Source of the DNA: Pantoea sp. Ap-967
GTDB taxonomy: Bacteria > Pseudomonadota > Gammaproteobacteria > Pseudomonadales > Pseudomonadaceae
NCBI RefSeq assembly: GCF_011752565.1
Contig: NZ_VWXK01000029.1
Span: 16,995-80,994, forward strand
Length of the DNA: 64,000 nt
Direction: 5' to 3'
Shown here: piece after piece, positions 49,210-58,414 of the stretch
How the letters are laid out: each line of letters begins with the position of its first letter
Position numbering within the stretch: the stretch's first letter is position 1
Notes under the pieces: model-generated
Database searches by the model: none
What the model was told of the DNA's origin: nothing
What the model saw: only the letters and a program-made list of their open reading frames with translations
Program-made: the position numbers and the translations under genes

Positions 49210-50427
49210 ATGAACGACCGTGAGTTCATCAATGCCATCGACGCCGATGGCCTGCCCCTCAACATCGCCGTCAACAGCGGGCGCATCACCCATATCGGCG
49301 CCCAGCGCGCCAACCAGCCGGCCCGTGAAACCATCGACCTGGAAGGCCTGCTGGCCCTGCCAGGCTTCGTCGACGGCCACATTCACCTGGACAAGAGCTT
49401 CGTCGGCGACCGCTGGCGCCCGCACCAGCCCGTGGCCAGCCTGCGCGAGCGCCTGGCGGTGGAAAAGCGCGAACTGGCCAGTGCCCCGCCCATCGTCGAG
49501 CGCGCCGACGCGCTGATCCGCCAGGCTGCATCGTTTGGCACCATGGCCATGCGCTGCCATGTGGACGTGGACGCCACCACCGGCCTGACCCACCTGCAAG
49601 CCCTGTTGCAGGTGCGGGAAAAATGGCAAGACCTGATCGACATCGAACTGGTGGCCTTCCCCCAGGCCGGTGTGGTCACCTGCCCCGGCACCGCCCAGGT
49701 CATGGAAGCGGCCGTGCGTGAAGGCGTGCAAGTGGTGGGCGGTATCGACCCAACGACCCTGGACGGTGACGCCGAAGCCCAGTTGGACATCGTCTTCGGC
49801 ATTGCCGAGCGCCATGGCGTGAAGGTCGATATCCACCTGCACGAGCCCGGCGATATCTGCATTGCCCAGCTTCAGCGCATTGCCGCGCGCACCGAGGCGC
49901 TGGGCATGCAGGGCCTGGTAGCGGTCAGCCACGCCTATGGCCTGGGCGATGTGGCCGACAGCGTGGTCGACCGCACGGCGCAGGTTCTGGCCAAGGCCGG
50001 TGTGTCGATCATGACCAACGCCCCAGGCGAGCACGCCTTCCCACCCGTGCTGCGCCTGCGCGCCGGTGGCGTGCGGGTGTTCACCGGCAACGACAATATC
50101 CAGGACGCCTGGTGGCCCTACGGCAACGGCGACATGCTGCAGCGGGCCATGCTGGTCAGCTACCGCTCGGGTTTCAACACTGACGAAGAACTGCGCGTGG
50201 CACTGGACATGGCCACGGTGGCCAGCGCTGGCGTGATGGGCAAGCAGGGCTATGGCCTGCAGGTCGGCAACGAGGCGAGCTTCGTGCTGTTCAGGGCAGC
50301 GAACGCGGCCGCCGCCGTGGCGGCCGCGCTGCACGAGCGGGTGATCGTGCGCCACGGCGCATTCTGGGGTGGCCCGCCACGGTTGCAGCTGCAGGCTGCA
50401 CAGTTCAACGAAGCCGCGCCGCGCTGA
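49210..50427 (+). CDS. Amidohydrolase, cytosine deaminase (CodA/AtzC)-like
   Basis: 405 aa. Metal-binding motif LPGFVDGHIHLDKSF, followed by AMRCHVDVD, VDIHLHEPGD, AVSHAYGLGD and FTGNDNIQDAWWPYG with the final metal Asp. This is the CodA/AtzC branch, which deaminates cytosine, isopropylammelide or similar rings. Lacks a signal peptide. The convergent LysR gene ends 5 bp away. The exact substrate is open, so no symbol is given. Confidence 0.87.
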   Translation: MNDREFINAIDADGLPLNIAVNSGRITHIGAQRANQPARETIDLEGLLALPGFVDGHIHLDKSFVGDRWRPHQPVASLRERLAVEKRELASAPPIVERADALIRQAASFGTMAMRCHVDVDATTGLTHLQALLQVREKWQDLIDIELVAFPQAGVVTCPGTAQVMEAAVREGVQVVGGIDPTTLDGDAEAQLDIVFGIAERHGVKVDIHLHEPGDICIAQLQRIAARTEALGMQGLVAVSHAYGLGDVADSVVDRTAQVLAKAGVSIMTNAPGEHAFPPVLRLRAGGVRVFTGNDNIQDAWWPYGNGDMLQRAMLVSYRSGFNTDEELRVALDMATVASAGVMGKQGYGLQVGNEASFVLFRAANAAAAVAAALHERVIVRHGAFWGGPPRLQLQAAQFNEAAPR

Positions 50428-50431
50428 CGAG

Positions 50432-51310
50432 CTACGCCACCTCGGCCTTGAGAATGCCGATCAGTATCTCGGCCAGTTCCTGGACCAGCGGATCGGCCGT
50501 GGGGCGGTGAAAAATCGCCGCCTCGAACACCTTGATGGGCTTGAACCCCTCCTCCACCCCCAGCACCCGATGCCCAGGCGTCACCACCCGCGACGGCAGC
50601 AGGCTGACGCCCAGGCCGTTGGCCACGGCTTCCTGAATACCGGCCAGGCTCGAACTGGTAAAGCCGATGCGCCAACTACGCCCCATGGCCTCGACGGCGC
50701 TGATCATGTCATCGCGGTACAGGCCCCGGGGCGGAAAGGTCACCAGCGGGATTGGCTCCTGGGCGAAACAGGGGTATTGGGCGCTGTCGATCCACTCGAT
50801 GCGCTCTGGCTGGCAGGCGTTGGCTTCGCGGCTGTGGCGGCGCTGCTTGACCAGCACCAGGTCCAGCTCGCCACGGTCATAGGCGTTCATCAGGTCACGG
50901 CTCAGGCCACCGGTGATTTCCAGCTTGACTGCGGGGTTGCGCCGGTTGAAGGCAGCCAGTGCCTGCATGGTCTTGCCGGCGACGAAATCGTCCGGCAGGC
51001 CGATGCGCACGGTGACCGTCACCCCGCCCGACATGGCTTCGCTCAACTGGTTGCTCACCGCCAGCAGGTGCCGGGCAAAGCCCAGCAGGGTTTCGCCGGC
51101 GTCGGTTGGGTGCACTTCGCGGTTGCTGCGGTCGAGCAACTGGTGGCCGACCATTTCCTCCAGCCGGCGCACCTTCTGGCTGACCGTGGACTGGGTGGAG
51201 TGCAAACGGGCGGCAGCGGTGGTGAAACTGCCGCAGTCGGCCACCATCACCACGGCGCGGAGCATGTCCAGGTCATAGATGGCGCGGTTGGGTTTGGCGT
51301 TCTCGGGCAT
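50432..51310 (-). CDS. LysR-family transcriptional regulator (paralogue of 58415 gene)
   Basis: 292 aa. Helix-turn-helix ADCGSFTTAAARLHSTQSTV and SQKVRRLEEMVGHQLLDRSN; effector domain from RIGLPDDFVAGKTMQAL onward with LVTFPPRGLYRDDMISAVE and GVSLLPSRVV. It can be aligned without gaps over long stretches with the product at 58415-59305. Convergent with the cytosine-deaminase-like gene and divergent from the multicopper oxidase gene. Confidence 0.92.
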   Translation of the reverse strand: MPENAKPNRAIYDLDMLRAVVMVADCGSFTTAAARLHSTQSTVSQKVRRLEEMVGHQLLDRSNREVHPTDAGETLLGFARHLLAVSNQLSEAMSGGVTVTVRIGLPDDFVAGKTMQALAAFNRRNPAVKLEITGGLSRDLMNAYDRGELDLVLVKQRRHSREANACQPERIEWIDSAQYPCFAQEPIPLVTFPPRGLYRDDMISAVEAMGRSWRIGFTSSSLAGIQEAVANGLGVSLLPSRVVTPGHRVLGVEEGFKPIKVFEAAIFHRPTADPLVQELAEILIGILKAEVA

Positions 51311-51533
51311 GGCGGGGTTCGGCTTTACGGTCAGGGGCTAGGTGCATGATGCCAGAAGGCGAGCCCGCAGGGGATTTGCACGGGTGCACGCAGGTGCCGC
51401 CGCTTCGCACGCGCCGACGGCGTTTGCGCAGGCCCCGGTCGTGGCCAGCATTGCAGGGCAATCCGGTCTACATTTGCACAGCAGCGAAAACTGGCGCACC
51501 CCTGCGCCCGGCGCGCACAAGGAAGGTATCAGG

Positions 51534-53726
51534 ATGATCCGTGTCAACAAGGAGGCCCGCCCGGGCCGTATCCGCCTCGCCGGCTTGGTGTCGGCATCAT
51601 TGACCTTGTCAATGCTCAGCCCCTCGGCAGCACTGGCCCTTGCCCTCAGCGAGGAGCGCATCCCCGAGGTCGGCAACCCGGTCGAACTCACCGGTGAACG
51701 CACCCATTACCGCGTCCAGGCAACCCCTGGCCTGGCCCAACCCGGCGTTCAGCAAGAGGCCAAGACAACCCAGCCCTACATCGACGTGGTTGGCAACGAA
51801 ACCGAAATTGACCTGAAACTCACCTTCTCCGACCCGGACAAAACCCTGGTGCGCAACGCCATGTCGGGCCGCCTGGACCACCTGCAGGTGCGCACCTACA
51901 ACGGCGAACTGCTGCCCCCAACCTTGCGGGTTCACCCCGGCGACACGGTGCGCATGAACGTGGACAACCAGCTGGACTGCGCCCAGGCCAAATTCCCCAA
52001 GCACTGCCAACACGACAACCCGGTGCTGAACGTCACCAACCTGCACAGCCACGGCCTCTGGGTGTCGCCAGCCGGCAACAGCGACAACGTGCTGCTGAGC
52101 ATCAAGCCCGGGGTCAAGTTCCAGTACGAATACAACCTGCCCCTCGATCACCCCTCCGGCCTTTACTGGTACCACCCGCACACCCACGGTTCCACCGCCA
52201 TCCAGGTGTCCGGTGGCATGGGCGGTGCGCTGATCATCGAAGGCAACCGTGTGCCGACCCTGGACAAGCCCGGCGACCTCGACACCCTGCTCAAGACCGC
52301 AGACGGTGAAAAACTGCCAGAGCGGGTGGTGGTGCTGCAGCAGATCCAGTACGCCTGCCGCGACAAGGCGGGCAAGATCAAGAAAACCACCATCGGCGAG
52401 GGCAAGGACCAGCAAGTGATCGGCTGGGCCTGCGACGAAGGGGATATCGGGGTTATCAACGAGCTCGAAGACCTGTCGCCTGGCAGTTGGGACCAGTCCA
52501 ACCGCTACACCACCCTCAACGGCAAGGTACAACCGCGCTTCGACGATGCCGTGGCCGGGCAGGTGGAGCGCTGGCGCGTGGTGCATGCCGGTATTCGCGA
52601 CACGGTCGACCTGCAGTTCTACAAGGTCAAGGCAGACGCTGCGCCCTTCCCCGACAAGCCCGGCGCCGAGTCCCTGTGGATTCAGGAAAACTGCGAGGGG
52701 CTGAACGATCAGGTCAAGGATGAACCCAGCGCCGCGCAAGTGCAGTGGCAGTACGCCGCTGACGGGCTGACCCAGACGCACCTGACCCCCATTCGCAGCA
52801 ACGTGCTGCAGCCGGGCTACCGCAGCGAATTCCTCACCGTGTTCCCCACCGCCGGGCAGTACTGCGTGATCGACAAGAAAACCATCTCGGCCGCCTCGAT
52901 CAACGCTGACAAGCCAAACCTGCAGACGCCCAGCGCGTTGCTGGGCTTCGTCGAGGTCAAGGCAGGCGCCGCCGATGAAGGCCAGGACAGCAAGGCGATC
53001 ATCCGCCAAACCCTGGTGGCGGCGGCCAAGCGCCTGCCCGAGGACATCGCCGGCGCCGTGGTCAGCGACCTGCAGCAGGACGACATTGCGCTCAGCCATT
53101 TCGTCAAGCACAAGCCGGTTGCCGACGATGAACTGCTCCCAGAGCGCCAGCACCTGGCCTTTGCCATCGGCGTCGATGCCAAGAACCCGAAAAAGAACAC
53201 CTACATGATCGACGGCAAGTCTTTCGGCGACCAGACCATGCCCGCCCGTAACCTCAAACTGGGCACGGCGGAAGAATGGGTGCTGGAGGCGCACAATGAA
53301 ATCCCAGGCTCGCCGGCCCTGATAAACCACCCGTTCCACATTCACGTCAACCCGTTCATGGTCAGCCGCATCTGCAAAACCGTCAGTGACGCCGACTCCG
53401 AGCAGGACAAGGCCCTGGCCGCCTCGAACGACGGCTGCCTGGATGTCACCAACCCCGCCTACCCCCGCGAGCAGCGCCTGAAATGGGAAAAGGGCGACAC
53501 GCAGTACGTCGACCTCAAGGGGGTGTGGAAAGACACGCTGTTCGTCAAGCAGGGCTACAAGGTGTACACCCGCACGCGCTACGAGCGTTATATCGGCGGC
53601 TACGTGCTGCATTGCCACATCCTCGACCACGAGGACAACGGCATGATGCAGCGGGTCAATGTTTACCTTGCAGGGGATTCGGCAGACCCGGCCGTTGCTA
53701 AGGAAGGTGGGCACGCGGGCCATTGA
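51534..53726 (+). CDS. Large multicopper oxidase
   Basis: 730 aa from the ATG at 51534 after AAGGAAGG. N-terminal export signal with Arg residues (GRIRLAGLVSASLTLSMLSP), ending SAALALALS. Four copper motifs are seen: NLHSHGLWVSP near residue 169, YWYHPHTHGS near 212, HPFHIHVNPF near 599, and HCHILDHEDNGMM near 693. The insertions between domains make it longer than CopA or CueO. It probably oxidises phenolics, metals or Cu(I) in the periplasm; substrate unknown. HxxHEDxGMM with Met as axial ligand suggests medium redox potential. Confidence 0.9.
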   Translation: MIRVNKEARPGRIRLAGLVSASLTLSMLSPSAALALALSEERIPEVGNPVELTGERTHYRVQATPGLAQPGVQQEAKTTQPYIDVVGNETEIDLKLTFSDPDKTLVRNAMSGRLDHLQVRTYNGELLPPTLRVHPGDTVRMNVDNQLDCAQAKFPKHCQHDNPVLNVTNLHSHGLWVSPAGNSDNVLLSIKPGVKFQYEYNLPLDHPSGLYWYHPHTHGSTAIQVSGGMGGALIIEGNRVPTLDKPGDLDTLLKTADGEKLPERVVVLQQIQYACRDKAGKIKKTTIGEGKDQQVIGWACDEGDIGVINELEDLSPGSWDQSNRYTTLNGKVQPRFDDAVAGQVERWRVVHAGIRDTVDLQFYKVKADAAPFPDKPGAESLWIQENCEGLNDQVKDEPSAAQVQWQYAADGLTQTHLTPIRSNVLQPGYRSEFLTVFPTAGQYCVIDKKTISAASINADKPNLQTPSALLGFVEVKAGAADEGQDSKAIIRQTLVAAAKRLPEDIAGAVVSDLQQDDIALSHFVKHKPVADDELLPERQHLAFAIGVDAKNPKKNTYMIDGKSFGDQTMPARNLKLGTAEEWVLEAHNEIPGSPALINHPFHIHVNPFMVSRICKTVSDADSEQDKALAASNDGCLDVTNPAYPREQRLKWEKGDTQYVDLKGVWKDTLFVKQGYKVYTRTRYERYIGGYVLHCHILDHEDNGMMQRVNVYLAGDSADPAVAKEGGHAGH

Positions 53727-53733
53727 TGATTTG

Positions 53734-53810
53734 CGGCCCATCGCAGGCAAGCCTGCTCCTACAGAGGTCTGCGTTGTACCTGTAGGAGCAGGCTTGCCTG
53801 CGATGGGCTG
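53734..53810. repeat. REP pair (GTAGGAGCAGGC type)
   Basis: GCCCATCGCAGGCAAGCCTG then CTCCTACAG and, 20 bp later, TGTAGGAGCAGGCTTGCCTG with CGATGGGC. Third REP sequence variant of the window; lies between convergent genes. Confidence 0.88.
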
Positions 53811-53825
53811 CAGAGCAGCCCCACC

Positions 53826-55727
53826 TCACATCTCGACCTGGGTACCCAGTTCGATCACCCGGTTCAGCGGTAGCTGGAAGTACTTGAGGTTGCTGTTGGC
53901 GTTCTTCAGCAGGAAGGCAAACAGGTGCTCGCGCCAGCGGGCCATGCCTTTCTGCTTGCCGGCAATCACCGTTTCGCGGCTGAGGAAGTAGGTGGTGCGC
54001 ATCGGCCCGAAGGCCAGCTGCGCATGGGTGCAGCGGCTCAATGCCAGGGGCACGTTGGGTTCTTCCATGAAACCGAAGTGCAGGGTCACCCGGTAGAAAC
54101 CGTCGCCAAAATCCTCGACCTCGAAGCGCTTGCCGGCAGCGACCCGCGGCTCGTCCTCGAACACTACCGTCAGCAACACCACCTGCTCATGCAGCACCTG
54201 GTTGTGCAGCAGGTTATGCAGCAGCGCATGGGGCACCGCCTCGGGGCGCGCCGAGAGGAACACCGCCGTGCCGCTCACCCGGTACGGCGGCTGCGCCTGC
54301 AGGCTGGCGATGAACAGCTCCAGCGGCAGCGAATGCTCGTCCAGGCGCTCGACGATAATCGTGCGCCCGCGCTTCCAGGTGGTCATCAGCACGAACAGCG
54401 CCACCCCGGCGATCACCGGAAAGGCGCCCCCCTGGAGAATCTTCGGCGCGTTGGCAGCAAAGAACAGGCTGTCTACCAGCAGGAACGCCAACAGCATCGG
54501 CAGTGCCAGCCAGCGCGGCGCCTTCCACAACAACAGCACCACCGCCGAGGCCAGCAAGGTGGTGATCAGCATGGTGCCGGTAACCGCCACGCCATAGGCC
54601 GCCGCCAATGCCCCGGACGACTCGAAGCCGATCACCAGCAGCACCACCCCCACCATCAACGCCCAGTTCACCATGCCAACGTAAATCTGCCCCTGCTCCT
54701 CGCTGGAGGTGTGCTGGATGAACATGCGCGGCACATAGCCCAGCTGAATGGCCTGGCGGGTCATGGAGAATGCCCCGGAGATCACTGCCTGGGAGGCGAT
54801 GATGGTGGCCAGCGTGGCCAGCCCGATCATCGGCAGCAAGGCCCAGTCCGGCGCCAGCAGGTAGAAGGGGTTGCGCACCGCGTCCGGGTTGCCGAGGATC
54901 AGCGCGCCCTGGCCAAAGTAATTCAGCACCAGCCCTGGCAGCACCAGCAGGAACCAGGCCCGGGCAATCGGCTTGCGGCCGAAGTGGCCCATGTCGGCGT
55001 ACAGCGCCTCGGCGCCGGTCAGCGCCAGTACCACCGCCCCCAGGATGGCGACGCCCATGCCCGGGTGCAGCACGAAGAACTTCACCGCCCACGCCGGGTT
55101 GAGCGCCTGCAGCACCTCGGGCCGCTGGACGATGCCGTGGATGCCCAGCACGCCGAGCACCACGAACCACAGCACCATGATCGGCCCGAACAAAATGCCG
55201 ATGCGCGCGGTGCCATGCTTCTGGATCAGGAACAGCGCCACCAGCAACAGCACCGACAACGGCACCACCCAGTGGTCGATGCCGTCGAAGGCCAGTTGCA
55301 GCCCCTCCACGGCCGAGAGCACCGACACCGCCGGGGTAATCATGCTGTCACCGTAGAACAGCGCGGCGCCGAACAGGCCAAGCAGCACCAGCACCCGGCC
55401 CAGGCGCTTGTACGGCGCGGCGGCCCGGTGTGCCAGTGCCGTCAGGGCCATGATGCCGCCCTCGCCCTGGTTGTCGGCGCGCAGGATGAACAGCACGTAC
55501 TTGAGCGACACCACCCACAGCAGCGACCAGAACACCAGCGACAGCACCCCGAGCACGCCGGCGCTGTTGGCCTGAACGCCGTAGTGCCCGGCGAACACTT
55601 CCTTGAGGGTGTACAACGGGCTGGTGCCGATATCGCCATACACCACGCCAACGGCAGCGACGAGCAGGCCGGCGGCAGAGGATTTATGGGCTTGGGGCGG
55701 GTGTGTTGCGGTGACGGACTGGCTCAC
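53826..55727 (-). CDS. kup: Low-affinity potassium transporter Kup
   Basis: 633 aa, GTG start. The first helix region AVGVVYGDIGTSPLYTLKEV is the Kup hallmark, followed by LRADNQGEGGIMALTALA and FYGDSMITPAVSVLSAVEGL. Twelve helices then a hydrophilic C-terminal domain beginning near residue 480. Imports K+ with H+. An isolated gene downstream of nothing obvious. Confidence 0.95.
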   Translation of the reverse strand: MSQSVTATHPPQAHKSSAAGLLVAAVGVVYGDIGTSPLYTLKEVFAGHYGVQANSAGVLGVLSLVFWSLLWVVSLKYVLFILRADNQGEGGIMALTALAHRAAAPYKRLGRVLVLLGLFGAALFYGDSMITPAVSVLSAVEGLQLAFDGIDHWVVPLSVLLLVALFLIQKHGTARIGILFGPIMVLWFVVLGVLGIHGIVQRPEVLQALNPAWAVKFFVLHPGMGVAILGAVVLALTGAEALYADMGHFGRKPIARAWFLLVLPGLVLNYFGQGALILGNPDAVRNPFYLLAPDWALLPMIGLATLATIIASQAVISGAFSMTRQAIQLGYVPRMFIQHTSSEEQGQIYVGMVNWALMVGVVLLVIGFESSGALAAAYGVAVTGTMLITTLLASAVVLLLWKAPRWLALPMLLAFLLVDSLFFAANAPKILQGGAFPVIAGVALFVLMTTWKRGRTIIVERLDEHSLPLELFIASLQAQPPYRVSGTAVFLSARPEAVPHALLHNLLHNQVLHEQVVLLTVVFEDEPRVAAGKRFEVEDFGDGFYRVTLHFGFMEEPNVPLALSRCTHAQLAFGPMRTTYFLSRETVIAGKQKGMARWREHLFAFLLKNANSNLKYFQLPLNRVIELGTQVEM

Positions 55728-55838
55728 GCGATGGGTTTCCTGGGTTGTGCGCGGTCAGTATCGCGCCAGGCCTTGGAACCCGTCGTAAAGAGTGCGTAAA
55801 AGTTTTCAAGGCCGCGGCGCCCGGTGCCGCTGGGCCCA

Positions 55839-56330
55839 TCAGAACTCCATCACCATTTCATGCCAGGCCATCCCACCATGCTCGGACGGCGACGGCTGCA
55901 CATACCGGTACCCCATGTTGCGGTACAGCGCCACATGCTGCTCCTTGCACATCAGGTGAATGCTCTGCTTGCCCTGCCCCTTCATGCGCGCCACGAACTC
56001 GTCCATCAGCCGTTTGGCATAGCCCTTGCCCTGGTGCGCGGTATCCACCACCACCGACATGATCACCACATTGGGCGCCACCGGGTCGTGGCCGACCAGC
56101 TCCTTGAACGCCTCATCCGACATCACCACCTCGTGGGCGCAACCGCTGTTGATGAAACCCACAATGCCGCCGGGCCCTTCAAGCAGCAGGAAACCCTGCG
56201 GATACTGGGCGATGCGGGTACGGATCTTTTCCAGCGTGGCGGCCTCATCGCCCTCGTAGGCGCCGATCTCGATCGCATAGCAGCGCTCGGCATCCTGGGC
56301 GACGGGCTGGCGAAAATGCAGGTTGCTCAT
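55839..56330 (-). CDS. GNAT-family N-acetyltransferase
   Basis: 163 aa from the ATG at 56330; a longer upstream frame overlaps the divergent ABC gene region and lacks support. Acetyl-CoA loop motif is VVDTAHQGKGYAKRLMDEF (Q-x2-G-x-G/A), followed by LMCKEQHVALYRNMGYRYV. The target amine is unknown. The start lies 126 bp from the divergent ABC exporter gene. Confidence 0.88.
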   Translation of the reverse strand: MSNLHFRQPVAQDAERCYAIEIGAYEGDEAATLEKIRTRIAQYPQGFLLLEGPGGIVGFINSGCAHEVVMSDEAFKELVGHDPVAPNVVIMSVVVDTAHQGKGYAKRLMDEFVARMKGQGKQSIHLMCKEQHVALYRNMGYRYVQPSPSEHGGMAWHEMVMEF

Positions 56331-56455
56331 GGGGCAGGCTCCAAAAGGAAAAGAAGGCAAGCGCCATGATAAATGCCCCCGCCACGGCCGACAAACGCCG
56401 CAAGCTTGCCGATAGATGGCAAAATCGGCTTCACCTGCCTTTTTCGGAGACCACC

Positions 56456-58309
56456 ATGTTTCGTGCCTTTGAACGCTGGCTCGACCCCTTCCCGCCCGAC
56501 GAGGCCCCGCCACCGCCCATGGGCCTGCTGCGCTTCCTCTGGGCCTGCACCCGGGGTGCCCGCGGCTACATCCTGGCACTGGCGGTGTTCAGTGCCGGGG
56601 TGTCGATCTACGAGGCCTGGCTGTTCGCCTTCCTGGGCCAGGTCGTCGACCTGTTGGGCAGCTGGCAGGCTGGTGCCGGCGTGGGCGAGCAGGAACGCCA
56701 GGTGCTTTGGGGCATCGGCCTGGTGCTGGTGGCCAGCGTGGTGCTGGTGGCCCTGCGCACCCTGGTGCAGCACCAGGTGCTGGCAATCAACCTGCCGCTG
56801 CGCCTGCGCTGGGACTTCCACCGGCTGATGCTGCGCCAGAGCCTGTCGTTCTTTTCCGACGAGTTCTCTGGCCGGGTCACCACCAAGGTGATGCAGACGG
56901 CCCTGGCCGTGCGTGAGGTGCTGTTCACCCTGATCGAAATCGCACCAGGCATCGGCGTGTACTTCGTGGCAATCATCGCCCTGGCCGGGGGCTTCGCGCT
57001 GAAGCTGATGCTGCCGTTCCTGGCCTGGATCGTACTGTTCGGGCTGGCCCTGGTGTACTTCGTGCCGCGCCTGGGCAAGGTCGGCCAGGAACAGGCCCAT
57101 GCGCGCTCGTCGATGACCGGGCGGGTATCGGATGCCTACACCAACATCACCACGGTCAAGCTGTTCTCCCACTCCAGGCGCGAGGCCCAGTTCGCCCGTG
57201 CGGCAATGGAGGACTTCAAGCAAACCGGCTTTCGCCAGATGCGCCTGGTGAGCCAGTTCGAGATCGTCAACCAGGCCCTGGTGGCGGCCCTTATCATGGG
57301 CGCTGGCGGCTACGCGCTGTGGCTGTGGCACCAGGGTGACGTGGGCACCGGTGCAGTGGCGGCGATCACGGCCATGGCGCTGCGCATCAATGGCATGTCG
57401 CACTGGATCATGTGGCAGATGACCTCGCTGTTCGAGAACATCGGCACCGTGCAGGACGGCATGGCCACCCTGACCCAGGGGCCGAAGGTGCAGGATGCCG
57501 CCAACGCCGGCGTGCTCAAGACCCACGGCGGCGCGGTGACCTTCGACAACGTGAGCTTCAACTACAACGGTGAACGCCAGGTGCTCGACGGCCTGAGCCT
57601 GCACATCCGCGCTGGCGAGAAGGTTGGCCTGGTGGGCCGCTCGGGTGCGGGCAAGTCGACGCTGATCAACCTCCTGCTGCGCTTCTACGACGTTGACCAG
57701 GGGGAAATCCGCATCGACGGGCAGAACGTCGCCAAGGTGACCCAGGACAGCCTGCGCAGCGCCATCGGCATGGTGACCCAGGACACCTCGCTGCTGCACC
57801 GCTCGATCCGCGACAACATTGCCTATGGCCGCCCGGAGGCGACCGAGGCGCAGATCCAGCGGGCGGCGGCCAATGCCCAGGCCGATGGTTTCATTCGCCA
57901 GTTGAGCGACCGCCAGGGCCACAGTGGCTACGACACCCTGGTGGGCGAGCGCGGCATCAAGCTGTCCGGCGGCCAGCGCCAACGCATCGCCATTGCCCGG
58001 GTGATGCTCAAGAACGCGCCGATCCTGCTGCTCGACGAAGCCACCAGTGCGCTCGACTCGGAAGTCGAGGTGGCTATCCAGGAAAGCCTCGACAACATGA
58101 TGCAAGGCAAGACCGTGATCGCCATTGCCCACCGGCTGTCGACCATCGCCGCCATGGACCGGCTGATCGTGATGGACGAGGGGCGCATCATCGAGCAGGG
58201 CACCCACAGCGAGCTGCTGGAAAAGAACGGCACCTATGCACGGCTGTGGCAGCACCAGAGCGGTGGTTTCCTCGGCGAAGACCAGGGGCTTGCCCAAGCC
58301 CTGGAATGA
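56456..58309 (+). CDS. ABC exporter, fused membrane and ATPase domains (MsbA/MdlB-like)
   Basis: 617 aa from the ATG at 56456. Residues about 20-340 form a six-helix type I exporter domain (FSAGVSIYEAWLFAFLGQVV, FFSDEFSGRVTTKVMQTALA). The ATPase domain has Walker A VGRSGAGKST near 395, signature LSGGQRQR and Walker B ILLLDEATSALDSEVE, then HRLSTIAAMDR. Probably a homodimeric lipid or drug exporter. Its substrate is not predictable. Confidence 0.92.
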   Translation: MFRAFERWLDPFPPDEAPPPPMGLLRFLWACTRGARGYILALAVFSAGVSIYEAWLFAFLGQVVDLLGSWQAGAGVGEQERQVLWGIGLVLVASVVLVALRTLVQHQVLAINLPLRLRWDFHRLMLRQSLSFFSDEFSGRVTTKVMQTALAVREVLFTLIEIAPGIGVYFVAIIALAGGFALKLMLPFLAWIVLFGLALVYFVPRLGKVGQEQAHARSSMTGRVSDAYTNITTVKLFSHSRREAQFARAAMEDFKQTGFRQMRLVSQFEIVNQALVAALIMGAGGYALWLWHQGDVGTGAVAAITAMALRINGMSHWIMWQMTSLFENIGTVQDGMATLTQGPKVQDAANAGVLKTHGGAVTFDNVSFNYNGERQVLDGLSLHIRAGEKVGLVGRSGAGKSTLINLLLRFYDVDQGEIRIDGQNVAKVTQDSLRSAIGMVTQDTSLLHRSIRDNIAYGRPEATEAQIQRAAANAQADGFIRQLSDRQGHSGYDTLVGERGIKLSGGQRQRIAIARVMLKNAPILLLDEATSALDSEVEVAIQESLDNMMQGKTVIAIAHRLSTIAAMDRLIVMDEGRIIEQGTHSELLEKNGTYARLWQHQSGGFLGEDQGLAQALE

Positions 58310-58318
58310 TGCCCCCTT

Positions 58319-58403
58319 GTAGGAGCGGGCTCGCCCCGCGAAGCAGGCGACGCGGTGCCTGGCACCGGCTTCGCCGGTGTTCGCGGGTCAAGCCCGCTCC
58401 TAC
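58319..58403. repeat. REP pair (GTAGGAGCGGGC type)
   Basis: GTAGGAGCGGGCTCGCCCCG with inverted GGGTCAAGCCCGCTCCTAC, inner CGGCTTCGCCGG. Small differences from 16585-16669 (CTCGCC for CTTGCC). Lies between convergent genes ending at 58309 and 58415. Confidence 0.9.
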
Positions 58404-58414
58404 ACAAATAGGAT

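Noticed and set aside
51609..53750. 713-codon minus-strand open frame
   Set aside because: Antisense to the multicopper oxidase gene with its four copper motifs.
53925..55799. 624-codon plus-strand open frame
   Set aside because: Antisense to kup; translation is extremely rich in His, Gln and Arg and has no recognisable domain.
56327..58297. 656-codon minus-strand open frame
   Set aside because: Antisense to the ABC exporter gene, which carries Walker A, signature and Walker B motifs.
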